The notes under the pieces: generated by a model | What the model saw: the letters and a program-made list of their open reading frames with translations, nothing else | What the model was told of the DNA's origin: nothing | Database searches by the model: none | Translations under genes and position numbers: made by a program | Shown here: piece after piece, positions 43,877 through 52,921 of the stretch | How positions within the stretch are numbered: the stretch's first letter is position 1 | How the letters are laid out: each line of letters starts with the position of its first letter | Origin: Acidaminococcus sp. | GTDB lineage: Bacteria; Bacillota; Negativicutes; Acidaminococcales; Acidaminococcaceae | NCBI GenBank assembly: GCA_022482815.1 | Contig: JAKVOM010000001.1 | Location: forward strand, 2,748,946-2,812,945 | Reading direction: 5' to 3' | DNA: 64,000 nucleotides

Positions 43877-44761
43877 ATGGACATCGAATATCTGCGCACC
43901 TTCAAGACCATCACAGAATCAGAAACATTTGCCGAAGCGGCATCCAAACTGGGATATACGCGTTCTACAGTTACATTCCACATCCAGCACCTGGAACGTG
44001 AATTCGGTTTCAAATTGTTTGAAAAAATCGGCAGGAACATGCAGCTCACACAAAAGGGGCAAAGTATTCTTCCCTACGTCGATAATATTCTTCTGAACTA
44101 TCAGGAAATCTCGAAACTTTCCGCCCAGCCGGAGCATAAAGTCAGGATTGCCGTGATTGAAAGCTTTCTGGCCTGTAAATTTCAAAATATCATCAAAGAA
44201 GTGCGCCGCCAGCTGCCTGACGTCGAATTGGATATCCAGACCAATGCCTGTTCTGCCATGCACAAGGTGCTCCTGGCCGGAAAAGCTGACCTTGCTATCC
44301 ATTACGATGTCTGGGGACACCATCCTTATATCCGTACCGAACCAATCAGAAACTACTCTCTCGTGCTGTTTGGCAGCCGGGAACTGGGTACGCGTTCCTT
44401 TGCGGATATACTAAATGACGCGGCCCGTCCTATCAGTTTCATTGACCTTGAGGAAAACGGATTTTACCGGCAATGCCTGGAACCACTGCTGCCAAAATGT
44501 CAGGAATTCCACCTCAATACCATCGTGATGGGCAGCGTCGCTTCCCTCATCGAATGCGTCAAATCCAATCTTGGCATCGCAGTGCTTCCGGAATATGCCG
44601 TGGCGCGGGAAATCAAAAAAGGAACGATTCAGCCTCTTGATATTGAACTGCAGCCAAAACGTATCCCCCTCGCCATCAGTTACCACAAAAATAAATGGCT
44701 GTCTCCTACACTCAAGACCATCATCAGAATTATCAAAGAAACGACAACCAGTCATCCATAA
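43877..44761 (+). CDS. LysR family transcriptional regulator
   Basis: A 294-residue LysR-type regulator. The winged helix-turn-helix is at about residues 1-60 (DIEYLRTFKTITESETFAEA, LGYTRSTVTFHIQHLEREFG), followed by the effector-binding domain (about 88-290). Start at 43877 follows CGGAG and matches the usual LysR N terminus; the frame from 43838 is longer but has no site. Divergent from the aldolase/hydratase unit, which it probably activates in response to an organic acid. Confidence 0.92.
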   Translation: MDIEYLRTFKTITESETFAEAASKLGYTRSTVTFHIQHLEREFGFKLFEKIGRNMQLTQKGQSILPYVDNILLNYQEISKLSAQPEHKVRIAVIESFLACKFQNIIKEVRRQLPDVELDIQTNACSAMHKVLLAGKADLAIHYDVWGHHPYIRTEPIRNYSLVLFGSRELGTRSFADILNDAARPISFIDLEENGFYRQCLEPLLPKCQEFHLNTIVMGSVASLIECVKSNLGIAVLPEYAVAREIKKGTIQPLDIELQPKRIPLAISYHKNKWLSPTLKTIIRIIKETTTSHP

Positions 44762-44782
44762 AATTAGAAAGGAGTCTTACCA

Positions 44783-45570
44783 TGAAAAATCACTTACACA
44801 AACTTGCATGCTGCGCTTTGGCCCTGATTGCCGCCGCAGGTTTTACCTTCACACGCGCGGAAGCGGCAGATACGTGGGATAAGGAGAATGCCCAGAAAAC
44901 AGCTTCCCGTACAGAAATCTCCAAGGGAAGCTGGTACAATCTCAAAGGAGAACGCATCCTGCAAATTGATGATCATACCGTAAACGGGAATCCAATTGTC
45001 CAGATCAGCAAAACGGTCTATATGCCCGATCATTTTGAAATCACGGTGGCAGAAAAAACAGGGAACCGTACGCTCACCATTGGTGATGATTACATCCACA
45101 GCGGGTGCATTACCTATAACAATACCGTGCTGCGGAAAGACAACAAGCCTCATTACTTCGAAAGCGTGGACGGTATTGCCAACACGATGACCATGGATGA
45201 AGTGAAAGCCCGTTGGGGAGAACCGGATTCCGAGGTAAAGGATTCGGATAATCCAATGCTTACCTGGAATTATACGAAAAAAGGCACGTCGGTAATCTTC
45301 GCACCGGGCGGCCTTGTGACAAGAGTCATCCTGCAAAAAGGCAGTCCGCTCCGCTTCGACAGAAGTAAACTCAATTGCGAAAATCCGGTCGAGGCCTTCC
45401 GCAAAGCCTACGGTCTCAGCGCCATCCGTATGAACCAGGAAGGCAAACTGGCAAAGCACCTCTTTTATGTCCTTACTGACGTATCCGGAAAAGAAACGCC
45501 TTACGAAGGCATCGTCTTCGAAGGTACAAAAAACCAACTCGAGAAGATTACCTTGCTTATCGTAAAGTAA
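44783..45570 (+). CDS. secreted protein with SmpA/OmlA-like motif
   Basis: A 262-residue exported protein: signal peptide at about 1-29 (MKNHLHKLACCALALIAAAG, ending near AEAAD). The middle part carries TMTMDEVKARWGEPDSEVKD, typical of the SmpA/OmlA-like small domain, preceded by about 100 residues of beta-rich sequence that I do not recognise. A similar motif occurs twice in the protein at 56266. Likely periplasmic or cell-surface; function unknown. Start at 44783 with AAAGGAG; it begins 21 bases after the lysR-type gene, so the two may share a transcript. Confidence 0.78.
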
Positions 45571-45591
45571 ATCAAAAGGTGCGATTGGTAA

Positions 45592-45623
45592 AAAAAGACT
45601 GCCGCATTTGCGACAGTCTTTTT
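45592..45623. terminator. bidirectional intrinsic terminator
   Basis: AAAAAGACTGCCGC, loop ATTT, GCGACAGTCTTTTT: 14-bp stem with one mismatch between convergent genes, T-runs on both strands. Same core as the terminator at 37974. Confidence 0.9.
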
Positions 45624-45629
45624 TGCGTT

Positions 45630-46979
45630 TTATCTCTTGTTGGAGTTTCTCCAGATACCGAGCTTTTCAGCATCTTTGATGAGCTGTTCACGGACTTTCG
45701 GATGAGCGACAGAAATCAGTTTTTCTGCTCTCTGCCACGTGGTCATACCTTTCAGGTTAACGATACCATATTCGGTAACGAAGTAGTTCAGGTTGGTCCT
45801 CGTTGCCGTTACTGCATCGCCAGGGGTCAGGGTCGGAACGATACGGCTCTTGGTCTGGCCATCATGGCCGGTGAATGCGGAGGAGCAGCAAATGAAGCTC
45901 TTGCCGCCCTTGGAGAGGTATGCACCGAGCATAAAGTCGAGCTGTCCGCCGGCACCGCTGATGTGTCTGTGACCAACGGATTCGGAGGAAACCTGACCAG
46001 TCAGGTCTACTTCAATGCAGTTGTTGATGGACATGAAGTTATCAATCTGAGCAATGACGCGGGCATCGTTGACGTAGTCAACCGGTGCGCCCATGACAGC
46101 CGGGTTATTGTTGACATAATCATAGAGCTTCTGGGTCCCGGCACCGAAGGTGAATACCTGACGGCCCTTATCGATATTCTTCTTGGCGCAGGTCAGTTTG
46201 CCGGCCATGGCAATATCGACGAAGGAATCTACATACATTTCGGTATGGACACTCAGATCCTTCAGGTCACTCTTGGCAATCATGGCACCTACGGCGTTCG
46301 GCATACCGCCGATACCGAGCTGCAGGCAGGCACCATTCGGAATTTCCGGTACAATCAGCTTTGCTACAGCTTCATCAATTTCGGAAGGCTTGCCGCTCGG
46401 AAGAATGCCCATCGGCATACCGCCGTTATCTACAATCATATCTACATCATCAATGTGGACACTGACTTCATGGCCGCCCAAAACTTTCGGCATGTTCTTG
46501 TTGACTTCGACAATGACCTTATCGGAGCATTCAATCACAGCCGCAATATCCGTTGCGCTCAGGCCGAAGTTAAAGTAGCCGTGTTCATCCATAGGAGTTA
46601 CCTGAATCATAGCGACATCTACATGTTTAATATTATCGCGATAGTTTCTCGGCAGTTCGGAAAAACGCAAAGGAATGTAATAACCGATACCGGAATCCGT
46701 CAGTTTTCTTTCATAACCGGAGCTATGCCAGGAGTTCCAGCACATCCGTTCCTTGGCATTCGGAATCTTAGCTACTTCAGGCATCCAGAGGCAGACACCG
46801 CCTCTGAATTTCAGGTCGGTCAGCTCCGGTTCCTTAATCATCCGTTCAGCCAGGGCCTTATCCAGGACCAGCGGATGGTTAGCAGACCATCCATAGTCAA
46901 TCCAGTCACCGCTTTTAACGATCTTTACGGCTTCTTCCGGAGTCGTTAACTTCTTCGCATATTCCGCTTCGTAGTTCAT
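45630..46979 (-). CDS. 4-hydroxybutyrate/butyrate-type CoA-transferase
   Basis: A 449-residue acetyl-CoA hydrolase/transferase family protein. Its length and motifs fit the 4-hydroxybutyrate CoA-transferase and butyryl-CoA:acetate CoA-transferase group: [13 protein letters not shown], the catalytic Glu in [12 protein letters not shown], and [13 protein letters not shown] near the CoA site. It moves CoA between short-chain acids and acetate, the last step of many butyrate fermentations. Start at 46979 has nine-base spacing from GGGAGG; a GTG at 46985 would be too close. A YheO-type regulator gene lies directly upstream. Confidence 0.9.
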   Translation of the reverse strand: MNYEAEYAKKLTTPEEAVKIVKSGDWIDYGWSANHPLVLDKALAERMIKEPELTDLKFRGGVCLWMPEVAKIPNAKERMCWNSWHSSGYERKLTDSGIGYYIPLRFSELPRNYRDNIKHVDVAMIQVTPMDEHGYFNFGLSATDIAAVIECSDKVIVEVNKNMPKVLGGHEVSVHIDDVDMIVDNGGMPMGILPSGKPSEIDEAVAKLIVPEIPNGACLQLGIGGMPNAVGAMIAKSDLKDLSVHTEMYVDSFVDIAMAGKLTCAKKNIDKGRQVFTFGAGTQKLYDYVNNNPAVMGAPVDYVNDARVIAQIDNFMSINNCIEVDLTGQVSSESVGHRHISGAGGQLDFMLGAYLSKGGKSFICCSSAFTGHDGQTKSRIVPTLTPGDAVTATRTNLNYFVTEYGIVNLKGMTTWQRAEKLISVAHPKVREQLIKDAEKLGIWRNSNKR

Positions 46980-47055
46980 TGACACATACCTCCCAAAATA
47001 ACCTATGCATTTTTTATTGCAATTACCCGGAACATAGTTCCCGATAATCCGTAAA

Positions 47056-47703
47056 CTATTTTTCTATCTTTTCTTTCTTGATATAACGGTATACCGTCGG
47101 TTCGGAAAGGTGCAGCTGCTTGGCAATTTCCACGACAGCACCTTTCATATTATGGATACCGGCATTCATCAGGCGGTGAATCACGGCGGCTCTTTCTTCT
47201 GTCGTCATACGTTCGGGCTGAACCCCGACAGCTTTGATTTCCTCGGAAACCATCTTGGGCAGGATATCTCCCACCGGCGTATCCATGGTTTCCTCTACCT
47301 CTTCGTTGACATCAAGAAGATTATAGTTTTTCTTGACCGCTTCCAGGACTGCATCCAGATTGTTGATAGTATCCATATTCCGGTTGATGCACAGCAGGCC
47401 GATCAATTTGCCGTCATGCTTAATAAAGAAAGTGGACGAAACAAAATTCTTTCCTTTGCTGCGCCCATTGTAGTTCGCCAGGTAATCCTTATCCACGTAC
47501 TGCTTTTCCCGCATAATTTTCATGGCGAGATCCGTGAAAGGGCTTCCTACTTTGCGTCCCGTTTGAAAGCCATTGGCAATAGCAATGACAGAATGCTTGG
47601 GCTGAGAAATATCGTGCAGTAAAATTTCACAGCTGCTGCCCAGGACTTCCGCTAAAAAGGGGACTAACATCTTGTAAGGTTCCAATAATGGATTATATTT
47701 CAT
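47056..47703 (-). CDS. YheO/DauR-type transcriptional regulator
   Basis: A 215-residue regulator with an N-terminal PAS-like YheO domain (about 5-115, [21 protein letters not shown], then [10 protein letters not shown]) and a C-terminal helix-turn-helix (about 165-215, [20 protein letters not shown]). DauR-like members control D-amino acid or imine metabolism. Start at 47703 after GGGAG. It lies between the CoA-transferase gene (downstream) and the divergent RidA gene, and could control either; a link with RidA, which removes reactive imines, is attractive because DauR-type genes often neighbour such genes. Confidence 0.88.
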   Translation of the reverse strand: MKYNPLLEPYKMLVPFLAEVLGSSCEILLHDISQPKHSVIAIANGFQTGRKVGSPFTDLAMKIMREKQYVDKDYLANYNGRSKGKNFVSSTFFIKHDGKLIGLLCINRNMDTINNLDAVLEAVKKNYNLLDVNEEVEETMDTPVGDILPKMVSEEIKAVGVQPERMTTEERAAVIHRLMNAGIHNMKGAVVEIAKQLHLSEPTVYRYIKKEKIEK

Positions 47704-47854
47704 GCATTCATCTCCCGTCAATGGATATACTGACTTCTAATTTAACTGAAGCAATCAATGTGTCCTGATTTTTGTAATGCATTTTAATTTTATCTTACGC
47801 TATGATAAAAGTCAAACGTAAATACAATACAATGTATTATCTTGATAAATTTTG

Positions 47855-47883
47855 TTGCATTATTTAATTTTTAGTTGTATAAT
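47855..47883 (+). promoter_or_regulatory. promoter of the RidA gene
   Basis: TTGCAT (47855-47860), 17-bp spacer and TATAAT (47878-47883). Upstream, CAATACAATGTATTATCTTG contains the near-palindrome AATACAATGTATT, a possible site for the divergent YheO-type regulator. Confidence 0.8.
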
Positions 47884-47921
47884 AAACCTGCAATAAGTAA
47901 AACCCAAGGAGGTCTTTTCCA

Positions 47922-48302
47922 ATGTCTAAAACTGTAATCCATACCGACAATGCGCCGGCTGCTATCGGGCCCTATTCCCAGGCCATCAAAGCTAACGGAA
48001 TGCTCTTCGTATCCGGTCAGATTCCTATCAATCCGGCTACCGGTAAAATTGAAGCTACTGATATTGTAGGTCAGACCAAGCAGGTCTTCAATAACCTCAA
48101 AAATATCATCACTGCTGCCGGCGGCGATATGAGCAGCATTGTCAAGACCACGGTTTATCTGCAGGACATCAAGGATTTCACCGCAATGAACGAAGTATAT
48201 GCTACGTTCTTCACTTCCGATTACCCTGCCAGAGTGGCTGTAGAAATTGCTAAACTGCCGAAAGGTGCTTTAGTTGAAGTAGACGCTTTCTGCGTACTCT
48301 GA
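47922..48302 (+). CDS. ridA: RidA (YjgF/UK114) family enamine/imine deaminase
   Basis: A 126-residue RidA protein. It hydrolyses 2-aminoacrylate and related imines made by PLP serine/threonine dehydratases. The family signature RVAVEIAKLPKGALVEVDAF is complete, with the substrate-binding Arg and Glu; GPYSQAIKANGMLFVSGQIP is also typical. Its function suits a genome with DsdA and threonine ammonia-lyase in the same window. AAGGAGG precedes the ATG; a strong terminator follows. Confidence 0.95.
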   Translation: MSKTVIHTDNAPAAIGPYSQAIKANGMLFVSGQIPINPATGKIEATDIVGQTKQVFNNLKNIITAAGGDMSSIVKTTVYLQDIKDFTAMNEVYATFFTSDYPARVAVEIAKLPKGALVEVDAFCVL

Positions 48303-48331
48303 TTTTACTTAAATTTTCTTTCTCAAACTAC

Positions 48332-48380
48332 AAAAAGAACCGGAACTCTTTCATTCTCTCTCGAGTCCGGTTCTTTTTTA
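48332..48380 (+). terminator. intrinsic terminator of the RidA gene
   Basis: Stem AAAAAGAACCGGA with its exact complement, extended by CTC/GAG inside, and six T following. Confidence 0.88.
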
Positions 48381-48416
48381 TTGCCCTTTTTAGAAAAAGC
48401 AGCCTTTTATTCAGTC

Positions 48417-48510
48417 TTCTTTCCCCACTCCGTGGGTTCCCCTTCCTCCGACGCCGCATAGCGGCGTGGAAGAAGATGGCAGAGGATAGCCAAACCTGGC
48501 GGTTTGGCTC
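48417..48510. repeat. repeat-like segment shared with 37858-37925
   Basis: It contains a perfect hairpin ACGCCGC-ATA-GCGGCGT (48451-48467), GTGGAAGAAGATGGC and a second hairpin AGCCAAACC-TGGC-GGTTTGGCT (48488-48509). The region at 37858-37925 has the same order of GTGGAAGGAGG and CCAACCTGACGGTTTGG. A short open frame (48476-48667) crosses it but has no support. The remaining gap to 48843 shows only a CTTCCCAC motif (about 48731) and no gene. Confidence 0.55.
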
Positions 48511-48549
48511 AAAAAAAAAACACGCTGTCAGGGAGATGACAGCGTGTTT
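48511..48549 (-). terminator. terminator-like hairpin 300 bp after the second PFOR gene
   Basis: A perfect 13-bp stem AAACACGCTGTCA/TGACAGCGTGTTT with loop GGGAGA and a run of ten or more T on the minus strand. It is probably the terminator of the PFOR at 48844, leaving a long 3' untranslated region. Confidence 0.75.
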
Positions 48550-48843
48550 ATCCGGGAAATTAAATTTTCAAGAGCCTTCCTTGCTTATTGCGTACTGCGA
48601 CAGTTCCGGCAATTCTGACAGAATCAAAAGCCTGAGGGGCTTTGGGTACGAAATTGTATGTCTCTGATTTCGTGTAATTAGGGGGAATCCGCGGGAAATA
48701 TCTCCAAATCCGTGAAGAAGCTTCCCACGGTGAAGGGAGTTATCTGACCCTGCCCGGAATCACCGGCGTACTGCCCGAAACAGTACACCGTGGCAATCCA
48801 GGCATCCTGCTAATTCAATAATCCCGGTGCGTGAAAACAATGC

Positions 48844-51800
48844 TTATTTACCGGCGAGCTTCTTGTAGGAAGCCAGTCTGTTCTTCATGTCTTCCCCCGT
48901 CTTTGCGAAGAAAGCATCAGCCTTATCCGGGAACTTGATCTTCAGAGAGGAGTAACGAACTTCGCCCATCAAGAAGTCTTTCAGATCACCGCTCGGATCC
49001 TTGGAATCAAGCGTGAAGCCGTTCTTGCCTTCTGCCACCAGATCCGGGTTGTATCTGTACAGATGCCAGTATCCGTCCTCCACGGCCTTCTTGGCTTCTC
49101 TCTGAGCACAGCCCATGCCGGCCTTGATGCCGTGGTTGATGCACGGAGCGTAAGCGATGACGATGGAAGGACCATGGTAAGCTTCTGCTTCCTTGATGGC
49201 CTTCAGGCACTGGTTCTTGTCGGCGCCCATAGCTACCTGAGCGACATAGACATAACCATAGGTCATGAACATACGGCCCAGGTCCTTCTTCTTGGTCTTC
49301 TTGCCGCCTGCTGCGAATTGTGCCACTGCTGCGGTCGGGGTTGCCTTGGAAGCCTGTCCGCCCGTGTTGGAGTATACTTCGGTATCGAATACCAGGACGT
49401 TGACATCAGCGCCGCTGGCAAGGACGTGGTCAAGTCCGCCGTAACCGATATCATAGGCCCAGCCGTCGCCGCCGAAGATCCACTGGCTTCTCTTCACGAG
49501 GCAGTCCCTGCGTTCGTAGATATCCTTGTAAAGATCCTTCCTGGCTTCGACAACTGCCGTTACCTTTTCGGCTCTTTCTCTCGTCCCTTCGGATTCATCC
49601 TTATGATCCAGCCATTCCTGGAATACGGCCTTATCTTCTGCCGTGGTCTTCGGATTGTCGATGGCTTCCTTCACCATCATGGCCATCTTCTCGGACAGCT
49701 GCTGTGCGGCCAGGAACATGCCCAGTCCGTATTCAGCGTTATCTTCGAACAGGGAGTTAGCCCAGGCAGGGCCATGACCCTTGTGGTTCTTGGCATACGG
49801 GATGGAAGGCACGCTGCCGCTCGTTACGGAGGAGCAGCCCGTTGCGTTGGCTACCATCATGCGGTCACCAAACAGCTGCGTTACCAGTTTAGCATACGGG
49901 GTTTCACCGCAGCCTGCGCAGGCGCCGGAGAACTCAAGCAGCGGCTGTTCGAACTGGGAGCCCTTGACGGTGAACTTGTTCATCGGGTTGGCTTTCGGCG
50001 TTACCTTGTTCACGGCATAGTCCCAGGCAGGAGCCAGGTGCATCTGGGAAGCCAGCGGCTTCATGACCAGAGCCTTTTCCTTGGCCGGGCAGACATCCAC
50101 GCAGTTGCCGCAGCCCAGGCAGTCCATGACGCTGACGACCATACGGAAGTTCAGGCCCTTGGCACCTACTGCCGGTTTGGTTTCGAAACCTTCCGGAGCG
50201 TTCTTCACTTCTTCATCGGTCAGGAGAGCCGGACGAATAGCGGCATGCGGGCAGACGAAGGAGCACTGGTTGCACTGGATGCAGTTCTTCACGTTCCATT
50301 CAGGAACATTGACGGCTACGCCGCGTTTTTCGTAAGCAGCCGTGCCCAGAGGATAAGCACCGCCGGCCAGTTTCTCGAAGGCGCTGACAGGGAGTTTGTC
50401 CCCTTCCTGTCTGTTGATCGGTTCCAGGATCTTGGTTACGAATTCAGGCACGTCCTTCTTGGCTTTCGGAGCATCTTCTGCCGTCTTCCAAGATTCAGGA
50501 ACGTTGATCTTTACAACCTTCTCGACACCCTGGTCAATAGCCTGGTTGTTCATGTTGACAACCTTCTCGCCCTTGCGGCCATAGCTCGTTACTACGGCTT
50601 CCTTCAAGTACTTCACGGCATCATCGATAGGAATGATGTTGGCCAGTTTGAAGAAGGCTGCCTGCATGATCATGTTGATACGGCCGCCCAGACCAATCTT
50701 CTGGGCAATATCTACAGCGTTGATTGTATAGAAGTTGATGTCGTTATTGGCAATGTAGCGCTTCATGGAAGCCGGCAGCTGTTTGTCGAGTTCTTCCGGA
50801 GTCCAGATGCAGTTCAGGAGGAAGGTACCGCCCTTCTTCAGTCCTGCCAGCAGGTCGTATTTCGTCACATAGGACTGGTTATGGCAGGCTACGAAGGCAG
50901 CCTTATCAATCAGGTACGTGGAACGAATCGGATTCTTACCGAAGCGCAGGTGGGATACGGTGATGCCGCCGCTCTTCTTGGAGTCATAAGCGAAGTAAGC
51001 CTGGGCATACATATCGGTATGGTCGCCGATGATCTTGATGGCGCTCTTGTTGGCACCTACGGTACCATCGGAGCCCAGTCCCCAGAACTTGCAGGCCGTC
51101 GTACCGGGCTGCGTCGTATCGATATCTTTAGTAATCGGCAGGGAGGTGTTCGTTACATCATCCACAATACCAATTGTGAAATGGTCTTTCGGCGTATCGA
51201 GTTTCAGGTTTTCATATACGGACAGGATATGGGTCGGGGTCGTATCCTTGCCGCCGAGGCCGGCACGGCCGCCTACCACTACCACATCCGGACGTTCTAC
51301 GGAGAAGGCGCCCTTCACATCCAGGAACAGCGGTTCTGCCAGGGAGCCCGGTTCCTTCGTGCGGTCGAGAACAGCCACCTTCTTGACAGTCTCCGGAATG
51401 TACTTGAAGAAGTACTTCAGGGAGAACGGACGATACAGATGAACTCTCAGGAGACCTACCTTTTCGCCATGGGCATTCAGGTAATCCACGGTCTCTTCCG
51501 CAGCTTCGGTGAGGGAGCCCATCGTTACGATCATGCGGTCCGCATCGGGAGCACCATAGTATACAAACGGATGATACTCACGGCCGGTCAGGGCGGTGAC
51601 TTTCTCCATGTATTCTTCCACGATATCAGGAATGGCTTCGTAGTACTTGTTGACGATTTCCTGCTGCTGGAAGTAAACGTCGCCGTTTTCCAAGGTGCCC
51701 TTCAGGGTCGGATGGTCAGGGTTGGTCGCTCTGTCACGGAATCTCTTGATGGCGTCCTTATCAGCCATGGCAAACAGATCCTTGTAATCATAAGCTTCAA

Positions 51801-52347
51801 TCTTCTGTACTTCGTGGGAAGTACGGAAACCATCGAAGAAGTTCAGGAAAGGTACGCTGCCCTTGATAGCTGCCAGATGAGCTACCGCAGACAGATCCAT
51901 GACCTGCTGTACACTGCCTTCAGCCAGCATGGCAAAACCGGTCTGACGGCAGGCCATGACGTCGCGCTGGTCACCGAAGATGCAGAGGGTGTTCGTACCC
52001 AGAGCACGGGATGCCACGTGGAATACGCCCGGGAGCAGTTCGCCGGCAATCTTGTACATGTTAGGAATCATCAGGAGCAGGCCCTGGGAAGCCGTGTAAG
52101 TCGTGGTCAGGGCACCGGCCTGCAGGGAACCGTGTACGGCACCTGCGGCGCCGCCTTCTGCCTGCATTTCTACGACTTTTACGGTTTGTCCGAACATGTT
52201 CTTGACGCCCTGGGTTGCCCATTCGTCAATGTGTTCCGCCATCGGAGAGGACGGCGTAATCGGATAGATTGCTGCCACATCAGTGAATGCGTAGGATACA
52301 TACGCAGCTGCTGTGTTGCCATCCATGGTCTTGATCAGTTTACTCAT
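48844..52347 (-). CDS. nifJ: pyruvate:ferredoxin (flavodoxin) oxidoreductase, main copy
   Basis: A 1167-residue PFOR with the same domain order as the copy at 29027: N-terminal YPITPSSPMAEHID, ferredoxin-type clusters CIQCNQCSFVCP and CLGCGNCVDVCP, the TPP domain GDGWAYDIGYGG and NTGGQASKATPTAA, and GACAGCGETP. It converts pyruvate to acetyl-CoA, CO2 and reduced ferredoxin. The coding sequence uses strongly preferred codons with G or C at the third position, more so than the other copy, and has a near-consensus promoter and a leader hairpin, all signs of high constant expression. Single-gene unit. The opposite strand stays open over most of its length, an effect of that codon use. Confidence 0.96.
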   Translation of the reverse strand: MSKLIKTMDGNTAAAYVSYAFTDVAAIYPITPSSPMAEHIDEWATQGVKNMFGQTVKVVEMQAEGGAAGAVHGSLQAGALTTTYTASQGLLLMIPNMYKIAGELLPGVFHVASRALGTNTLCIFGDQRDVMACRQTGFAMLAEGSVQQVMDLSAVAHLAAIKGSVPFLNFFDGFRTSHEVQKIEAYDYKDLFAMADKDAIKRFRDRATNPDHPTLKGTLENGDVYFQQQEIVNKYYEAIPDIVEEYMEKVTALTGREYHPFVYYGAPDADRMIVTMGSLTEAAEETVDYLNAHGEKVGLLRVHLYRPFSLKYFFKYIPETVKKVAVLDRTKEPGSLAEPLFLDVKGAFSVERPDVVVVGGRAGLGGKDTTPTHILSVYENLKLDTPKDHFTIGIVDDVTNTSLPITKDIDTTQPGTTACKFWGLGSDGTVGANKSAIKIIGDHTDMYAQAYFAYDSKKSGGITVSHLRFGKNPIRSTYLIDKAAFVACHNQSYVTKYDLLAGLKKGGTFLLNCIWTPEELDKQLPASMKRYIANNDINFYTINAVDIAQKIGLGGRINMIMQAAFFKLANIIPIDDAVKYLKEAVVTSYGRKGEKVVNMNNQAIDQGVEKVVKINVPESWKTAEDAPKAKKDVPEFVTKILEPINRQEGDKLPVSAFEKLAGGAYPLGTAAYEKRGVAVNVPEWNVKNCIQCNQCSFVCPHAAIRPALLTDEEVKNAPEGFETKPAVGAKGLNFRMVVSVMDCLGCGNCVDVCPAKEKALVMKPLASQMHLAPAWDYAVNKVTPKANPMNKFTVKGSQFEQPLLEFSGACAGCGETPYAKLVTQLFGDRMMVANATGCSSVTSGSVPSIPYAKNHKGHGPAWANSLFEDNAEYGLGMFLAAQQLSEKMAMMVKEAIDNPKTTAEDKAVFQEWLDHKDESEGTRERAEKVTAVVEARKDLYKDIYERRDCLVKRSQWIFGGDGWAYDIGYGGLDHVLASGADVNVLVFDTEVYSNTGGQASKATPTAAVAQFAAGGKKTKKKDLGRMFMTYGYVYVAQVAMGADKNQCLKAIKEAEAYHGPSIVIAYAPCINHGIKAGMGCAQREAKKAVEDGYWHLYRYNPDLVAEGKNGFTLDSKDPSGDLKDFLMGEVRYSSLKIKFPDKADAFFAKTGEDMKNRLASYKKLAGK

Positions 52348-52406
52348 TTCTTTTCCTCCCTATGAATGTATTAAAAACAGCTTGATTACTTCGTGAAGCT
52401 CGCGAC

Positions 52407-52478
52407 CCGACAGCCCATGCTGTCGGTACAGCCTCCCTTACACGCTAATATTATATAACAAGTCGGCCTGTGTTGCAA
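52407..52478 (-). promoter_or_regulatory. promoter and leader hairpin of the main PFOR gene
   Basis: On the minus strand TTGCAA (52473-52478), 17-bp spacer and TATAAT (52450-52455). The leader holds a perfect hairpin CCGACAGC-CCAT-GCTGTCGG (plus-strand 52407-52426) close to the 5' end, a likely mRNA-stabilising element. Further upstream, AGGACATTTAT (52576-52586) and its complement (52610-52620) form another hairpin of unknown role. Otherwise 52348-52921 has no gene. Confidence 0.75.
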
Positions 52479-52850
52479 CTTTTACTTAATATATGAAATA
52501 ATTTTTATCTTATTTATTGATTTTCTTTTTTTATGCAATTTTATTTTTCTATCGGTTTCATTTATCCTTCCTGAGAGGACATTTATGCGGTATCTTAGCC
52601 AAATCATGTATAAATGTCCTTTATTTAATCATCCGCCAACAGAAAATAAAATAAAATTTCTGAGCGGAAATTGAACCTGACTTTGTACCATACTGCCTGA
52701 TCTACGCTTATCTCAGCCTGCCAGTACACCACCGCAGCAAACTGCAGGAGCTTTTTATGCAAATCTGACGCGCTTTTAATCTATTTCGCACTCATAAGAA
52801 TTCTATTATAGACACACCGGTTCACGAAACAAACAGCATCCGCCAAGTTA

Positions 52851-52897
52851 AAAAAGAACTGTGAAACAATGCATAACCATTGCTTCACAGTTCTTTT
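52851..52897 (-). terminator. intrinsic terminator of the threonine ammonia-lyase unit
   Basis: A 20-bp stem with one mismatch (AAAAGAACTGTGAAACAATG, loop CATAAC) ending in T on both strands. The CTGTGAAAxAATG core is shared with the terminal hairpins at 15124 and 21444. Confidence 0.88.
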
Positions 52898-52921
52898 ATT
52901 AGAGGGGGTGATTAGGAGCGA

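Noticed and set aside
45579-46949. A 456-codon plus-strand frame opposite the CoA-transferase
   Set aside because: The minus strand encodes a complete CoA-transferase with its catalytic Glu and a good start; the plus frame has no protein features and crosses a terminator.
48476-48667. A 63-codon plus-strand frame after the RidA gene
   Set aside because: It runs through two hairpins and a T/A homopolymer in a repeat-like region and has no ribosome binding site.
49063-52365. A 1100-codon open frame on the plus strand opposite the main PFOR gene
   Set aside because: It lies wholly opposite a certain gene. It is open because the PFOR gene avoids TTA, CTA and TCA codons in the matching phase, as expected with its strong codon bias. 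The translation has no recognisable domain and the frame has no convincing ribosome binding site.
52576-52620. AGGACATTTAT hairpin upstream of the main PFOR promoter as a terminator
   Set aside because: The threonine ammonia-lyase unit already ends at a strong hairpin at 52851, and the loop here is 23 bases with a weak T tract. Its role stays open.
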